In this document: positions 16,382-25,111 of the stretch, one piece after another | How positions within the stretch are numbered: position 1 is the stretch's first letter | How the letters are laid out: the number at the start of each line of letters is the position of its first letter | Origin: Pseudochrobactrum kiredjianiae | GTDB taxonomy: Bacteria > Pseudomonadota > Alphaproteobacteria > Rhizobiales > Rhizobiaceae | Reading direction: 5' to 3' | Length of the DNA stretch: 36,669 nucleotides | NCBI RefSeq assembly: GCF_030362795.1 | Contig: NZ_JAUCBM010000021.1 | Span: 1-36,669, forward strand | Notes under the pieces: generated by a model | What the model was told of the DNA's origin: nothing | Seen by the model: the letters and a program-made list of their open reading frames with translations, nothing else | Databases searched by the model: none | Position numbers and translations under genes: made by a program

Positions 16382-16921
16382 ATGCATCAGCGCGCTATTC
16401 TCGCAGGCGGATGTTTCTGGGGCATGCAGGATCTGATCCGCAAGCGGCCCGGCATCGTCTCGACTCGTGTAGGTTACACTGGCGGCGATGTTCCGAACGC
16501 CACTTATCGCAATCACGGCACGCATGCCGAGGCGATCGAGATCGTTTTCGACCCGGCGGTGACGAGCTACCGGAACATCCTGGAATATTTCTTCCAGATC
16601 CACGATCCGACGACCAAGAACCGCCAGGGCGGTGATATTGGGCTCTCCTACCGGTCGGGCATCTATTACGTCGACGAGGAGCAGAAGCGCGTCGCCGAGG
16701 ACACGATCGCCGACGTGGATGCCTCCGGGCTGTGGAAAGGCATAGTGGTCACTGAAGTCGTCCCGGTCGGAGATTTCTGGGAGGCCGAGCCCGACCACCA
16801 AGATTATCTGGAGAAACGGCCGGGTGGCTACACATGCCACTTCCCCCGTCCCGACTGGGTTCTTCCGAAGCGGCGTGAGGCTGGCGATGTGCAGCCTGCG
16901 GCCGACACCGCAGCGGAATAG
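16382..16921 (+). CDS. msrA: Peptide-methionine (S)-S-oxide reductase MsrA, paralogue 2
   Basis: The 179-residue protein has the canonical MsrA catalytic motif AGGCFWG (Cys11), [51 protein letters not shown] and [12 protein letters not shown], and also a C-terminal Cys in GYTCHFPRP that paralogue 1 lacks and that can act as resolving residue. It follows msrB by one base and the two form a repair pair covering both sulfoxide epimers. The protein is clearly homologous to the minus-strand paralogue at 12698-13456 but diverged, so this is not a recent duplication. Confidence 0.96.
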   Translation: MHQRAILAGGCFWGMQDLIRKRPGIVSTRVGYTGGDVPNATYRNHGTHAEAIEIVFDPAVTSYRNILEYFFQIHDPTTKNRQGGDIGLSYRSGIYYVDEEQKRVAEDTIADVDASGLWKGIVVTEVVPVGDFWEAEPDHQDYLEKRPGGYTCHFPRPDWVLPKRREAGDVQPAADTAAE

Positions 16922-17060
16922 TCTTCACTGACGTTGCCGCTGCGCCGCTCGGGTTCGCACTCTTCTTGACCGTGTCGTCAAACGACGCGGTCATCGGACC
17001 CCGCATTGATGAGGTGGTCATTTGAGTCAGCCGCCGTCGTAGCAACAGGATCGCAGAATT

Positions 17061-17765
17061 ATGCCAGACCTCTCATCATTTCCGGTCACGCAGCGCTGGC
17101 CGGCCTCTCATACCGACCGCCTGCAATTGTACGCCGCGCCAACGCCCAATGGCGTCAAAGCCTCGATCATGCTGGAGGAGACTGGCCTGCCGTACGAGCC
17201 CCACCTGATCGACATCTCGAACAACGAGTCGAAGGACCCAGCGTTCGTCTCGTTAAACCCGAACGGCCGCATACCGGCGATCATCGATCCGGCGGGCCCG
17301 GACGGCAACCCCATTGCCGTTTGGGAATCCGGTGCGATCCTTATCTACCTGGCCGACAAGACGGGCCAGTTCATTCCGAGTTCACCCGCCCAACGTTACG
17401 AAACCTTGGCCTGGGTATTCTTCCAGGTGTCGGCCATCGGGCCGATCTTCGGTCAGCTTGGCTTTTTCCTGCGGTGGGGCGGTAAGGACTATGAGGACAA
17501 ACGGCCTCGGCAGCGCTTTGTCGATGAATCCAAGCGTCTCCTCGGCATCCTGGATCGCCAACTGGAAGGCCGTGATTGGCTCGTCGACGACTATTCGATT
17601 GCGGACATCGCGACGCTCGGCTGGGTGAATGCGCTGGTTGAACTCTACGCTGCTGGCGACATCCTTAGCCTCAGCGACTATTCGAACATCCAGAAATGGC
17701 TCGGCCGTGGCTTGGCTCGACCGGCAGTGCAGCGTGGCCTGCAAATCCCTGCGAGGTCGGCATGA
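17061..17765 (+). CDS. Glutathione S-transferase family protein
   Basis: The 234-residue protein has a thioredoxin-fold N-terminal domain (LQLYAAPTPNGVKASIMLEE, then NPNGRIPAIIDP and WESGAILIYLADK, with the SNAIL-like ESGA glutathione-binding motif) and a helical C-terminal domain with YSIADIATLGWV, the conserved GST N-capping box. The pattern is close to the YghU/YfcG (Nu-class) disulfide-bond reductases that use glutathione, which would fit a redox-stress operon. The stop overlaps the corA start (ATGA). Confidence 0.9.
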   Translation: MPDLSSFPVTQRWPASHTDRLQLYAAPTPNGVKASIMLEETGLPYEPHLIDISNNESKDPAFVSLNPNGRIPAIIDPAGPDGNPIAVWESGAILIYLADKTGQFIPSSPAQRYETLAWVFFQVSAIGPIFGQLGFFLRWGGKDYEDKRPRQRFVDESKRLLGILDRQLEGRDWLVDDYSIADIATLGWVNALVELYAAGDILSLSDYSNIQKWLGRGLARPAVQRGLQIPARSA

Positions 17766-18730
17766 GCGTCATCGCCGCCTACTATTACAACGAAGGCAAG
17801 CGAATCCGGGAAATCGCGATCGACGAGCGCGTCCAACTCGACAAGGGTCGCTCGGGTTTCTGCTGGATCGCTCTTCTGGATCCCACCGCCGACGAACTTC
17901 ACGCGCTTCAGGCGACGTATCACCTCCATCCGTTGGCAATCGATAACGCGATGCACCCGCTGTGCCCGCCCAGGCTCGACGTCTACAACGGCGAGCTATA
18001 CATCGTCGCGCAGACCGCCGAACTGGTCGGCGACCGGATCAGCTACGGCAAGATGGCGATCTTCACCGGTCACAATCACCTCATCACCGTGCGGCACGGC
18101 AACGCCGGAGCGCTGGGCAAACTTCGGGCGCAACTCGAGGCATCGCCGACGCAGTTCGGCAAGGGTGTCGACTATGTGCTGCATGCGATCCTGCACCGCG
18201 TGGTCGACCAGTATCTGCCCATCTTCGAAATGATCGAGGACGACGTCCTGGCCATGGAACGACGGTCGCTGCACGACTTCCTCGGGCCAGAAGAGGTGGC
18301 GCGAATCTTCGAACTAAGGTCCGAACTCACGCGGTTCCAGCGCACGCTCGGGGCTATGGCCGAGCTGGTGCAAAAGCTCGTTCGCGGCCACTTTCCCTGC
18401 ATCAGCGCCGAAATGACACCATATTTCCACGACGTCGCGGACCATGTCCACCGCGTGCAGTCCATGGTCGACGGCCTCCTGCTTGTCCTGTCCACGGTCT
18501 TTGAGGCCAGCAGCCTTCTGGAAGCGCAAAGGATCGGGGTGGTCACCCGCCAGCTCGCTGCCTGGGCGGCGATACTCGCAGTCCCGACGGCGATCGCCGG
18601 AATATACGGCATGAACTTCAAGAACATGCCGGAACTGAACACGACCTATGGCTACTTCGTCGTGCTCGGGCTGATCGCGGTGTCCAGCCTCATCCTGTTC
18701 GTGCGCTTCAAGAAGTCCAAGTGGCTATGA
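17762..18730 (+). CDS. CorA/ZntB-family divalent cation transporter
   Basis: The 322-residue protein has a cytoplasmic N-terminal domain and two transmembrane helices at the C-terminus, separated by the pore motif YGMNFKNMPEL (GMN is the family selectivity motif), ending in a basic tail (RFKKSKWL). CorA proteins carry Mg2+ or other divalent cations; ZntB relatives carry Zn2+. The substrate cannot be read from the sequence. The ATG overlaps the GST stop, so the genes are translationally coupled in the msrB operon. Confidence 0.92.
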   Translation: MSVIAAYYYNEGKRIREIAIDERVQLDKGRSGFCWIALLDPTADELHALQATYHLHPLAIDNAMHPLCPPRLDVYNGELYIVAQTAELVGDRISYGKMAIFTGHNHLITVRHGNAGALGKLRAQLEASPTQFGKGVDYVLHAILHRVVDQYLPIFEMIEDDVLAMERRSLHDFLGPEEVARIFELRSELTRFQRTLGAMAELVQKLVRGHFPCISAEMTPYFHDVADHVHRVQSMVDGLLLVLSTVFEASSLLEAQRIGVVTRQLAAWAAILAVPTAIAGIYGMNFKNMPELNTTYGYFVVLGLIAVSSLILFVRFKKSKWL

Positions 18731-18824
18731 ACTCCGCACTCCGCGCTCTTCTCCGTCATCTGATGGACCAAAGCACGACTTGTGCGGAAGCGCGTCCAAT
18801 CCAACTCGATATGAAAGTGCGCGC

Positions 18825-19397
18825 ATGACATCCGAAGTGACCGACGTTCTAGAAGCAGTCCAGTCGTTCATCGCCAAGGGCTATGACCGCGAATACCGCG
18901 TCAAGGACGGCAATCTCGTTGATCTCGAACTTGGATCGATCCTCGACGCGTGCACCATTCGCGTCGATGCGGCATTACGCCTCGAGAGCGGGGATGACGG
19001 CGAAGACGCCTCCAACATCTACGCAATCACCGATCCAGCGACCGCGCATAAGGGCTTGTTGATCGACGCCTTCGACGTGTTTCACGAAATCTGCCCCCGC
19101 GACTTGTCCGAGCGCCTTGTGGCGCATCGGGAAACAGCACCGGCAGGTGACCAGGACGCGCCGAGCAAGCACGGACTACGGAAAGTCTACAAGAGCGAGT
19201 TTCACAGCGATCCCGAGCGTTACGTTCTGCGCGAGGGCTTTCCAGACTTCCCGCCATGCCCTTTCGGCCAATCCTTCAGCATCCTCGGCTTCGATACCGC
19301 CGAGCAGGAATATGTCTGGCTCGTCACGAGCATCATTCGAGATCCTCGGCTGATCAGGGTTCCATACCAGGGCGAAGACGTCATCAGCGACGAATAG
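18825..19397 (+). CDS. Conserved hypothetical two-part protein
   Basis: The 190-residue soluble protein seems to have two parts. Residues 1-90 (VTDVLEAVQSFIAKGYDREY, YAITDPATAHKGLLIDAFDV) resemble small proteins often labelled phosphoribosylpyrophosphate synthetase without supporting evidence. Residues about 115-190 (LRKVYKSEFHSDPERYVLRE, FGQSFSILGFDTAEQEYVWL) are unrecognised. The ATG at 18825 is chosen because the first domain starts there; there is no strong ribosome site. It lies 95 bp after corA, in the msrB operon. Confidence 0.7.
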   Translation: MTSEVTDVLEAVQSFIAKGYDREYRVKDGNLVDLELGSILDACTIRVDAALRLESGDDGEDASNIYAITDPATAHKGLLIDAFDVFHEICPRDLSERLVAHRETAPAGDQDAPSKHGLRKVYKSEFHSDPERYVLREGFPDFPPCPFGQSFSILGFDTAEQEYVWLVTSIIRDPRLIRVPYQGEDVISDE

Positions 19398-19484
19398 CGG
19401 TGTCGCTTAGCCGGAAAGGCTGGCCTTCCTGGCCCACACATCTGCAGGCTGAACTTTAAGAACATCGAAAATTAGGAGGTGATT

Positions 19485-19934
19485 ATGGACTGGAACAAGG
19501 ACCACATACGAGAAACTATGCTCTTGCTGGAGACAGCAGCGTTGCACAGCGCTCGCGAAAACTACCTGGACTATGTCTCTACCGCTCGGCTCGATCGGAG
19601 CGAACCGATCGAAAACGACGAACTAGCTCAGGCCGAGGTCGCGAGCGACTTCGCTGAAGCGCTCGATGACACGCTCCATGACTACGCCAATAAACTCGAA
19701 AAGCTCAGGACGATCGATTTCGGCCCCAAGTTGGCCGTCAACGAAGGCGCTGTCGTCAAGCTGTCCGGCCGCCACTTTGTGATCGCGGTGTCAACGAGCA
19801 AGTTTACCTGTCAGGGGCGTGAGCTCATGGGCATTTCCACGATGGCGCCGATCTTCGAAGCGATCGAGGGTGCCCGAGCCGGGGAGACCGTGCAGTTCAA
19901 CGGCCGGGACCTCACCGTAGAAGACGTGGAATAA
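19485..19934 (+). CDS. GreA/GreB-like C-terminal-domain protein
   Basis: The 149-residue protein has an acidic helical N-terminal half (LLLETAALHSARENYLDYVS, AEALDDTLHDYANKLEKL) and a C-terminal half (VNEGAVVKLSGRHFVIAVST, MGISTMAPIFEAIEGARAGE then TVQFNGRDLTVEDV) that resembles the FKBP-like C-terminal domain of GreA/GreB, Rnk and related factors that bind the RNA polymerase secondary channel. The N-terminal coiled coil is not the canonical one with its acidic tip. AGGAGGT at 19474-19480 fixes the ATG at 19485. It may modulate transcription during stress; this is inference. Confidence 0.7.
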   Translation: MDWNKDHIRETMLLLETAALHSARENYLDYVSTARLDRSEPIENDELAQAEVASDFAEALDDTLHDYANKLEKLRTIDFGPKLAVNEGAVVKLSGRHFVIAVSTSKFTCQGRELMGISTMAPIFEAIEGARAGETVQFNGRDLTVEDVE

Positions 19935-19954
19935 AGCCCTCCACCGCAGCCGGC

Positions 19955-19996
19955 GCGCTAGTGCCGAACGCCCTGCATCTCTTTCTGCATGCATAC
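19955..19996 (-). pseudogene. Fragment similar to the MFS gene 3' end
   Basis: On the minus strand this stretch reads VCMQKEMQGVRH followed by a stop, and matches the tail of the nearby MFS transporter (ICMEKRAQGVRD, 20473-20510) at protein and DNA level, including GCGCTA, ACGCCCTGC and CATGCATA blocks. It is most likely a left-over 3' end of a related gene, with the RidA gene now lying between the two copies. Confidence 0.5.
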
Positions 19997-20040
19997 GGTC
20001 ACTTGCAGCCGCGTTGACCTGGCTCATCAAAGGCAAACTC

Positions 20041-20442
20041 ATGACAACACCTTCATTCTTCATCACCCCCGGATACGGGACGCGCCTGCATGACGCGCTT
20101 CATTATTCTCAGGCAATGCGCATTGGTGACCGCGTGGAGATCTCCGGACAGGGCGGATGGAACGACGATCTCGTCATTCCGGAGTCGATTGAGGAAGAGA
20201 TCGAGCAGGCGTTCAAGAACGTGGAACGGACGCTCGCGACCGCCGGAGCACGCTGGCCGCATGTGGTCCACGTCAATTCCTATCACGTCGGTGGATTCCC
20301 TCCCGTGATCAACGAAACAATGGCCAAGCTGTATCGCCACTACATGCCCGACCGCGCTCCAATCTGGACGCAGTTGGGAATCGAAGCGCTGGGGCTTCCA
20401 ACCATGCGTATCGAAATTCGCGTAACAGCTATCATCGCCTGA
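20041..20442 (+). CDS. RidA/YjgF-family protein
   Basis: The 133-residue protein has the RidA (YjgF/YER057c/UK114) fold pattern: HYSQAMRIGDRVEISGQGGW, QAFKNVERTLATAGARWPHV, VHVNSYHV, then RAPIWTQLGIEALGLPTMRI. Canonical RidA hydrolyses reactive enamine/imine intermediates and has a conserved Arg near the end, here in MRIEIRVTAI. Some RidA relatives become chaperones upon chlorination, which would suit this island, but that is not visible here. It is the last gene of the msrB operon and converges on the MFS gene. Confidence 0.88.
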   Translation: MTTPSFFITPGYGTRLHDALHYSQAMRIGDRVEISGQGGWNDDLVIPESIEEEIEQAFKNVERTLATAGARWPHVVHVNSYHVGGFPPVINETMAKLYRHYMPDRAPIWTQLGIEALGLPTMRIEIRVTAIIA

Positions 20443-20472
20443 CCCCGCGGTTCGTGCAGGCGCCGTGCCGCG

Positions 20473-21735
20473 CTAATCCCGCACGCCCTGCGCCCGCTTC
20501 TCCATGCATATCATCGTATCGAGAGATCCGGTTATCATCGGCGTGCTCGGAGAACGGGGGGCCGCCTTGGCCTGGTTGGCGCGCCTCGGCTGCCTGCGGG
20601 CGATGGCCAGCACTGCCAGGAGCGTGAGCAACGCCGCCGCATAAAGGAACAGGCCGCCAGGGCCGACGATATTCATTGCAGCTGCTCCTATTAGGGGGCC
20701 AGCGGCTGTCCCGATCCCGTTGAGCAACAGAAGCCCGCGCGCGGTGCCGAGTAGCCGACCGGCCGGAAGATCGTCGTTTGCGACGGCGAGACACAACGAA
20801 TAAATCGGGATGCCAAAGCCGCCGAACAGCGCACCTGCCGCAAGGAGCAGCGGCAGAGGCGCTTCCACCGCCAACGCTACGCCGATGGCAGACGCTGCGG
20901 ACGCCAGCGCCGCACCGGCGATGACAAGATTCCGGGGCACTCGATCCGAAAGCCAACCGAGTGGCCAATGGAAGGCGAGCGTTCCACCAAGAACCGCAGC
21001 CATGAAGGCGGAGATACCGCCCACATCGAGGCCGATGCTCTGGGCGAAGTTCGCGCCCATGCCCCAGAAACCACCGATAGCCAGGCCGGCCAGGAAAGCG
21101 CCAGCCGCAGCGAGAGGTGATACGAGGACGAGGTCCCTGAACGCGACCCATTCCTGTTCCACCTGGGCCGGCGGATGACTGGGCAGCAAGGTGATCGGAA
21201 CCACCGCCGCTGATATCAGCAGCGACACGATGAGGAACAATGTCACGTCGGCGGGCGGTGCGATGTTGAGTAACGCCTGCCCGATTGCCCATGAGCCCAT
21301 AGAGACAACTCCGAATATCGACAGGAGCTGCCCGCGTGTGGATGGCAATGCGTGGGCGTTGAGCCAACTCTCCGTTGCGAGGATCATGCCCGCGTAGGCG
21401 AAGCCGGTAATCAGGCGAAGCGGCATCCAGGCGATCGGCTCCACGAACGCCACATGGAGAAGGGCGGTCATCGAGGCAATGGCCGCGAAGCCGGCGAAGG
21501 TTCTGACATGTCCCACGGAGACGATGATCGGTGGCAACACGAGCGCGCCGATCGTGAAACCCGCGAAATAGAAGGACATCATCGCGCTGATCGCGCCGGT
21601 CGAGAACCCCTTATGGCCGGCTCTCACGATCAGGAGCGTGCTCAGCAGGCCATTGCCCAGCAGCAGAGCGGCGACGCTCAGCAGCAGCGCCGCCACCGGC
21701 GCGAGAACGAGGCCGCGCTTGCCCGCCGACCTCAT
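20473..21735 (-). CDS. MFS transporter (YcaD/UMF2-like)
   Basis: This protein of about 420 residues has about 12 hydrophobic helices. The segment ESWLNAHALPSTRGQLLSIF with GSWAIGQALLNIA is typical of the YcaD-like (UMF2) branch of the major facilitator superfamily, whose substrates are unknown. The ATG at 21735 overlaps the DM13 gene stop (ATGA), the coupling seen throughout this island; an ATG three codons upstream (21744) is equally possible. It is the last gene of the minus-strand cluster. Confidence 0.88.
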   Translation of the reverse strand: MRSAGKRGLVLAPVAALLLSVAALLLGNGLLSTLLIVRAGHKGFSTGAISAMMSFYFAGFTIGALVLPPIIVSVGHVRTFAGFAAIASMTALLHVAFVEPIAWMPLRLITGFAYAGMILATESWLNAHALPSTRGQLLSIFGVVSMGSWAIGQALLNIAPPADVTLFLIVSLLISAAVVPITLLPSHPPAQVEQEWVAFRDLVLVSPLAAAGAFLAGLAIGGFWGMGANFAQSIGLDVGGISAFMAAVLGGTLAFHWPLGWLSDRVPRNLVIAGAALASAASAIGVALAVEAPLPLLLAAGALFGGFGIPIYSLCLAVANDDLPAGRLLGTARGLLLLNGIGTAAGPLIGAAAMNIVGPGGLFLYAAALLTLLAVLAIARRQPRRANQAKAAPRSPSTPMITGSLDTMICMEKRAQGVRD

Positions 21736-22244
21736 GGTATCCATCGCCGGGCTCGTTCTCGGGCCTGACTTGAGGGTTGATACTCTGCCGCACTGATGAA
21801 CTGGTCGAATGCTTCGCACCAGATGACGACCGTGTTGTAGTCACGGACATCGATGCCGGCAGGCACCTCGACGATGAAGCCGTTGAACGTCTTCACATCG
21901 CCCACGCGGACTGATCTGTCCTTGATTAGGAGAAAGGCCTCCTTCGTGTCGACGAAACGTGGTGCGAGGTAGAGCTTGTAGTCGGGACCAGGGGCGAGGC
22001 GCCCGATATGGGCGATACGGTCGCGCGAGACCCGGATCTCGCCTTCCCCCCAGTGAAGCAGGTCGCTGCCTTTGAGATCGCGGGCCAGACGCCCTGCGTA
22101 GAGCGTCTCGGCTGAGATGGTCCGCAAGGCCGCCGCGTCCGGGGCCTGGGGGGCGGTCAGGATCGGCAGCGTGTAGACACCGCCCGCGAAGCCCATGGCG
22201 AGCATCGCGAGATGGGTGGCAATCAGGATGACCCAGCGCCGCAT
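21732..22244 (-). CDS. DM13-domain membrane-anchored protein
   Basis: The 170-residue protein starts with one hydrophobic anchor (VILIATHLAMLAMGFAGGVY) followed by a DM13 domain: WGEGEIRVSRDRIAHIG, KLYLAPRFVDTKEAF, VGDVKTFNGFIVEVP and the conserved Cys in YNTVVIWCEAFDQFISAAEY. DM13 domains are proposed electron-transfer modules using that Cys. It lies 3 nt after the redoxin gene and overlaps the MFS gene, so redoxin, DM13 and MFS form one coupled set, possibly a membrane-linked thiol relay. Confidence 0.85.
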   Translation of the reverse strand: MRRWVILIATHLAMLAMGFAGGVYTLPILTAPQAPDAAALRTISAETLYAGRLARDLKGSDLLHWGEGEIRVSRDRIAHIGRLAPGPDYKLYLAPRFVDTKEAFLLIKDRSVRVGDVKTFNGFIVEVPAGIDVRDYNTVVIWCEAFDQFISAAEYQPSSQARERARRWIP

Positions 22245-22247
22245 CGG

Positions 22248-22718
22248 TTACACCAGCTCCAGTCCCTTCACGAGCTGATCGGCGTCGAGATGGAAGTCCG
22301 AGAATACGATGCGGCCGCCAGCGTCCATCACGGAGAACCAGGGCGTTCCCCGCGTGCGGTAGTCCTCCATGAAGGTGGGAAGCGTCGCGCCGGCAGGTGG
22401 CTCGTCCTGACCGAACGCGACAGGAAGCGCATACTTGAGCTGGTTCACGCGCAGCTTCTCGAAGGTGTTCTCATCCGCTCCTTCGAAGACGGTCTGGATC
22501 ACCGCGAAGCCCACGCCCTTGGCGCTCAATGCACCATGCAACCTTTGTAGCGTCGGAAATCCATGCAAATGGCAGCCACGGCACCAGTGCTGGAAGGCGA
22601 AGAGGACTTTCGGGCCGGTGCCGAGATCCGACAGCTTGAGCGGCGCGATGCTTTCTCCATCCGCGCCAATCCATCTCTGCACCCGCAGCTCGGGGGCTTG
22701 TCGTTCGTCGACGCTCAT
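22248..22718 (-). CDS. Thioredoxin-like redoxin (AhpC/TSA-TlpA type)
   Basis: The 156-residue protein has a thioredoxin fold with the active-site motif FQHWCRGCHLHGFPTLQRL (CxxC), a strand-helix block VGFAVIQTVFEGADENTF, and the cis-Pro region RGTPWFSVMDAGGRIVFSDF. No signal peptide is present, so it acts in the cytoplasm. Start at 22718 is chosen because GGAGGATCAG precedes it. It could reduce disulfides or peroxides; the exact role is open. Confidence 0.85.
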   Translation of the reverse strand: MSVDERQAPELRVQRWIGADGESIAPLKLSDLGTGPKVLFAFQHWCRGCHLHGFPTLQRLHGALSAKGVGFAVIQTVFEGADENTFEKLRVNQLKYALPVAFGQDEPPAGATLPTFMEDYRTRGTPWFSVMDAGGRIVFSDFHLDADQLVKGLELV

Positions 22719-22869
22719 CTGATCCTCCAATTCCGATGCAGAAGTCCGATGAGTGGTCGCGTGTGGCGATGGCACGCGAACCTCACCGCCTTGATCCCCT
22801 ACAGGTTGTAGGATGCGAGTTCGCCGACCGATACCTCGTGGCCAGCCCCGCCGTTCTTCCGTCGGTGTG

Positions 22870-23175
22870 TCACCGCCGCCCCTCAATGACAAAGGCGCGA
22901 TAGCGGGAACCGGCAAAACGGTGCGCAGCGATGGTTTGGTAGGCGGGGCTATGATACCAATCACGGGCGGCCTGCATCGTCGGGAACCGCAAAATTACGG
23001 CCCCTTCGACGGGCGGCCCCTCCAAATGCTCCATCGCGCCATAAGCGGCGAGAAAGGTTACGTCGTGGCCATCGAACGATGGGCCGACGCCTGCAGAATA
23101 GGTTGCGAGTTCTTCCGGATCGGTGGTTTCTTCGCGGGTGAAGACGACGAACGCTTCCATCTTAAAGTCTTTCAT
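22870..23175 (-). CDS. DUF1330 family protein
   Basis: The 101-residue protein shows the dimeric ferredoxin-like-fold pattern of DUF1330: FVVFTREETTDPEELATYSA, VTFLAAYGAMEHLEG, then AVILRFPTMQAARDWYHSPAYQ. The WYxSPxYQ motif is characteristic. The function of the family is unknown. It probably belongs to the quinone reductase operon, with gaps of 47 and 151 bp to its neighbours. The ATG at 23175 is used; an internal ATG at 23160 is possible. Confidence 0.88.
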   Translation of the reverse strand: MKDFKMEAFVVFTREETTDPEELATYSAGVGPSFDGHDVTFLAAYGAMEHLEGPPVEGAVILRFPTMQAARDWYHSPAYQTIAAHRFAGSRYRAFVIEGRR

Positions 23176-23222
23176 AAGGTCGCATCTGCAGGCCACCGCC
23201 GCTGGCGATGGCCTTAAAGTCG

Positions 23223-23654
23223 TCAGGCTGGCAGCTCGAACCCGATTTTCGTGAGTGCCTCGACGCACGCATCCTGATCCTGCTGATAGTTGCCTCCGGA
23301 GATGCCGATCCCGCCGATCAACTTCCCGTCTTCCAGGATCGGATAGCCTCCGCCGACAGCGACCATCCGGGGGCGATAGGCCAGCGGCGCCACTTTTGGA
23401 TCGTTCGAAACATAGTCGTTCCAGACATGGGTGGGGTACCCAAACGAGGCGGAACTCCAAGCCTTGTCGATGGCAACATCGACGGTGAGAAACGGCGCGT
23501 CATCAGTGCGCTCGAACGCGCGCAGGTTACCGGTGGCGTCGACGACGGCGACCGCAGCCGGGATGCCGATTGTACGTGCCGCGGCGATCGCCGCGTCGAT
23601 GAGGGCGACGGCGGTTTCGCGGTTGATCGAGGCGGTGGCAATGGATTTCGTCAT
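23223..23654 (-). CDS. GlcG/HbpS-type heme-binding family protein
   Basis: The 143-residue protein has the HbpS/GlcG fold signature: ETAVALIDAAIAAARTIGIP, AAVAVVDATGNLRAFERTDD, AIDKAWSSASFGYPTHVW, then VGGGYPILEDGKLIGGIGIS (GG-P-I--G---GGIG). HbpS binds heme and senses redox stress in Streptomyces; no signal peptide is seen here. GGAAAT precedes the ATG at 23654. It sits 73 bp after the quinone reductase stop, in the same direction. Confidence 0.9.
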   Translation of the reverse strand: MTKSIATASINRETAVALIDAAIAAARTIGIPAAVAVVDATGNLRAFERTDDAPFLTVDVAIDKAWSSASFGYPTHVWNDYVSNDPKVAPLAYRPRMVAVGGGYPILEDGKLIGGIGISGGNYQQDQDACVEALTKIGFELPA

Positions 23655-23727
23655 GAAATTTCCTTCGCCGTGGCGTAATCCGTCCGGCGTTCTTGAGGTT
23701 AGAAAAGACGTTCGGCGGTGGCAGTCA

Positions 23728-24738
23728 TCAGAAGCCTTCGAGGACAATCTTGCCTCTTGCCGCGCCACTTTCGATCAGTGCGTGCACCGTCTTCAGATTG
23801 GCGGCATTAATTGGCGACAATTTTTCGGTTAGCGTCGTGCGAATTTTGCCGTCGTCCACCAGCACCGCCAGCGAATTGAGGATCTTGCCCTGCTCATCCA
23901 TGTCGGGCGTGCCGTAGAGCGACCGTGTGAACATCAGCTCGTGGTGGATCGACACTGCCTTGCGCTTGAACAGCATGACGTCGAGCGCCTTGGGATCGTC
24001 GATGAATCCGAACCGTCCTTGCGGGGCGATCAGTTCGGCGATGTCGGATGCATGCTGCTCGGTATGCGTGGTCGAGAACACGAAAGCGGGAGCGCCGATG
24101 TTGAGCTCGGCAATCTGTGGCGCGAGCGGCCGAGAGTGGTCGATGACATGATGAGCCCCAAGCCCTTTAACCCACTCCTGGGTTTCCGGCCGAGAGGCGG
24201 TGGAGATGACGATGAGATCCGTGCGCTGTCGAGCGATCTGGATGGCGATCGACCCGACCCCACCCGCACCACCGATGATGAGGATCGCCGCCGCCCCGGG
24301 AACGGGCTTCGTCACGTCCAGGCGATCGAACATGGCTTCCCAGGCCGTCAACGTCGTGAGTGGCAGCGCCGCCGCTTCCGCCCAGTCGAGCGACGCGGGT
24401 TTACGACCGACGATCCGGGCGTCGACGAGATGGAACTCCGCATTGGTGCCAGGCCTTATGAGCGATCCGGCATAATAGACCTCGTCGCCTACCGCGAACT
24501 GCGTCACGTCGGGGCCGACCTCTTGCACGATCCCGGCCGCATCCCATCCCAGCACTTTCCAATCGCCATCAGCGGGCGGCGTGCTGCTGCGGATTTTGTA
24601 GTCGACCGGGTTGACCGAGACAGCCTTCACCTCAACCAGGATATCGCCTCCTTCAGCGACAGGCCGAGGCAGATCAATGTCGACCAGAGAGGCGTCCTCG
24701 GCGATGGGTCCCGGAACCTTGTAACCAACGGCTTTCAT
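23728..24738 (-). CDS. Zinc-independent quinone reductase / medium-chain dehydrogenase
   Basis: The 336-residue protein is a medium-chain dehydrogenase/reductase of the quinone oxidoreductase (ZADH/QOR) type. It has a GroES-like N-terminal domain (VEVKAVSVNPVDYKIRSS, LGWDAAGIVQEVG) and a Rossmann domain with IIGGAGGVGSIAIQIARQ (AxxGGVG-type NADPH motif). The structural and catalytic zinc Cys sets are absent. Such enzymes reduce quinones and alpha,beta-unsaturated aldehydes. It is the first gene behind promoter B. Confidence 0.9.
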   Translation of the reverse strand: MKAVGYKVPGPIAEDASLVDIDLPRPVAEGGDILVEVKAVSVNPVDYKIRSSTPPADGDWKVLGWDAAGIVQEVGPDVTQFAVGDEVYYAGSLIRPGTNAEFHLVDARIVGRKPASLDWAEAAALPLTTLTAWEAMFDRLDVTKPVPGAAAILIIGGAGGVGSIAIQIARQRTDLIVISTASRPETQEWVKGLGAHHVIDHSRPLAPQIAELNIGAPAFVFSTTHTEQHASDIAELIAPQGRFGFIDDPKALDVMLFKRKAVSIHHELMFTRSLYGTPDMDEQGKILNSLAVLVDDGKIRTTLTEKLSPINAANLKTVHALIESGAARGKIVLEGF

Positions 24739-24831
24739 CGGTGTCTCCAGCTTGCTGTATCCTGAAGTCTTATCGATCAGATCGAAATTTCTTCCGAACT
24801 ATACTCAGGATTTAAAGATTTCGCGTGTCAG

Positions 24832-24885
24832 ACTATGAAGGTATGCGCGCAACATATCCAATAGCGGTACGACATAGTTTCCATA
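24832..24885 (-). promoter_or_regulatory. Regulon promoter B, upstream of the quinone reductase
   Basis: Read on the minus strand: TATGGAAACTAT (24885-24874), 11 nt, ATTGG (24862-24858) inside the -35-like TTGGAT, an 18-nt spacer, then the -10-like CATAGT (24837-24832) and C. The spacer contains a partial palindrome (ATATG...GCATAC) resembling the boxes at 14788 and 14828. Confidence 0.65.
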
Positions 24886-25111
24886 CCTCGGAGCCGGATT
24901 CAGAAGTTTATCGAAAATAGCGGTTTATTGCTGTTCGGCGGGTGAGCATCCGGATGGAGGCGATAAGCGCCCAAGCGGTTGAGGAGTCGACCTCTCAGCG
25001 GTCGCGTTGGCAGGGGCGATCTCGCCCGCCGGTCTCACACCAACGTTGGCAAGCGACGGCGTCCGCTCGAAATCCGCTGACGGGGATACGCCTGCAATGC
25101 CGATTCGAAGC
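24886..25111. other. Intergenic stretch between divergent regulon promoters
   Basis: Between the two divergent boxes lie about 230 bases in which I see no supported gene. A 71-codon open frame (24942-25157) reads through promoter C and is rejected as coding. Together with the promoter regions the whole gap between the genes is about 600 bp, the largest regulatory gap in the stress island. Confidence 0.5.

Noticed and set aside
20443..20472. Rho-independent terminator between ridA and the MFS gene
   Set aside because: GC-rich, but no convincing stem followed by a T-run on either strand.
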